From Acetomicrobium sp. UBA3949 (GTDB lineage Bacteria; Synergistota; Synergistia; Synergistales; Acetomicrobiaceae): a DNA stretch of 14,131 nucleotides. The stretch spans positions 1 to 14,131 of the forward strand of contig DGDP01000028.1 in the NCBI GenBank assembly GCA_002385485.1. The letters are read 5' to 3'. The notes under the pieces are model-generated. The model searched no databases. It was not told where the DNA came from and saw nothing but the letters and a program-made list of their open reading frames with translations. Below are positions 14,113 to 14,131 of the stretch, piece after piece (the stretch's first letter is position 1; each line of letters opens with the position of its first letter). The position numbers and the translations under genes were made by a program.

Positions 14113-14131
14113 CTGTCTCTTATACACATCT
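14113..14131. other. Nextera/Tn5 mosaic-end adapter remnant
   Basis: The last 19 bases are CTGTCTCTTATACACATCT, the exact reverse complement of the Tn5 mosaic-end transfer strand used in tagmentation libraries. This is untrimmed library sequence at a contig end. On the minus strand it would encode the familiar artefact N-terminus MYKRQ. Confidence 0.98.

Noticed and set aside
13888..14127. Minus-strand frame beginning MYKRQ
   Set aside because: It starts inside the Tn5 adapter and runs antisense to the PAS-GGDEF gene; an assembly artefact.

Overview
The window looks like a draft or metagenomic contig from a strictly anaerobic, probably moderately thermophilic bacterium of middling GC content. 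I favour Synergistota (Acetomicrobium/Anaerobaculum-like) because an aldehyde ferredoxin oxidoreductase (AOR) fused by operon to a NuoE/NuoF/NuoG-like diaphorase is, from memory, known there. A thermophilic Firmicute is not excluded. There are no rRNA or tRNA genes, insertion sequences or CRISPR arrays. No gene-free stretch exceeds about 140 bases. Both ends are cut genes, and the last 19 bases are Nextera/Tn5 mosaic-end adapter, not genome.

Layout. Positions 3-758 (+) hold the 3' part of a PAS-GGDEF diguanylate cyclase with intact motifs. It is followed by an unrecognised 86-residue protein ending in Gly-Gly (818-1078, +) and a duplicated rubrerythrin-like diiron protein (about 1135-1644, +). 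A long hairpin (1685-1741) separates these from a minus-strand operon read cbiB, cobD, then a cation-diffusion-facilitator exporter (4764 down to 1740), that is, two cobalamin side-chain/assembly steps plus a probable Mn2+ exporter. A 17-bp perfect terminator hairpin (4852-4890) ends the next operon upstream.

The centrepiece is a five-gene minus-strand operon (10374 down to 4924). In transcription order it encodes a NuoE-like [2Fe-2S] protein, a NuoF-like FMN/NADH subunit with extra ferredoxin domains, a short NuoG-N-like iron-sulfur protein with a C-terminal zinc ribbon, a four-cluster ferredoxin, and a tungstopterin AOR. The genes overlap or nearly touch, except for a 95-base gap before the ferredoxin. 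They probably form one soluble complex that links aldehyde oxidation to NAD(H), and possibly also to ferredoxin by electron bifurcation. Its leader carries repeated GGGGATTG elements. One copy recurs before the ferredoxin gene.

Upstream lies a minus-strand EamA/DMT permease (10509-11411). Divergent from it are polX, a family X DNA polymerase with a PHP domain (11548-13314, +), and, overlapping its end by 11 bases, a PAS-GGDEF gene (13304-14112) whose GGDEF domain is degenerate at several positions and which is cut by the contig end.
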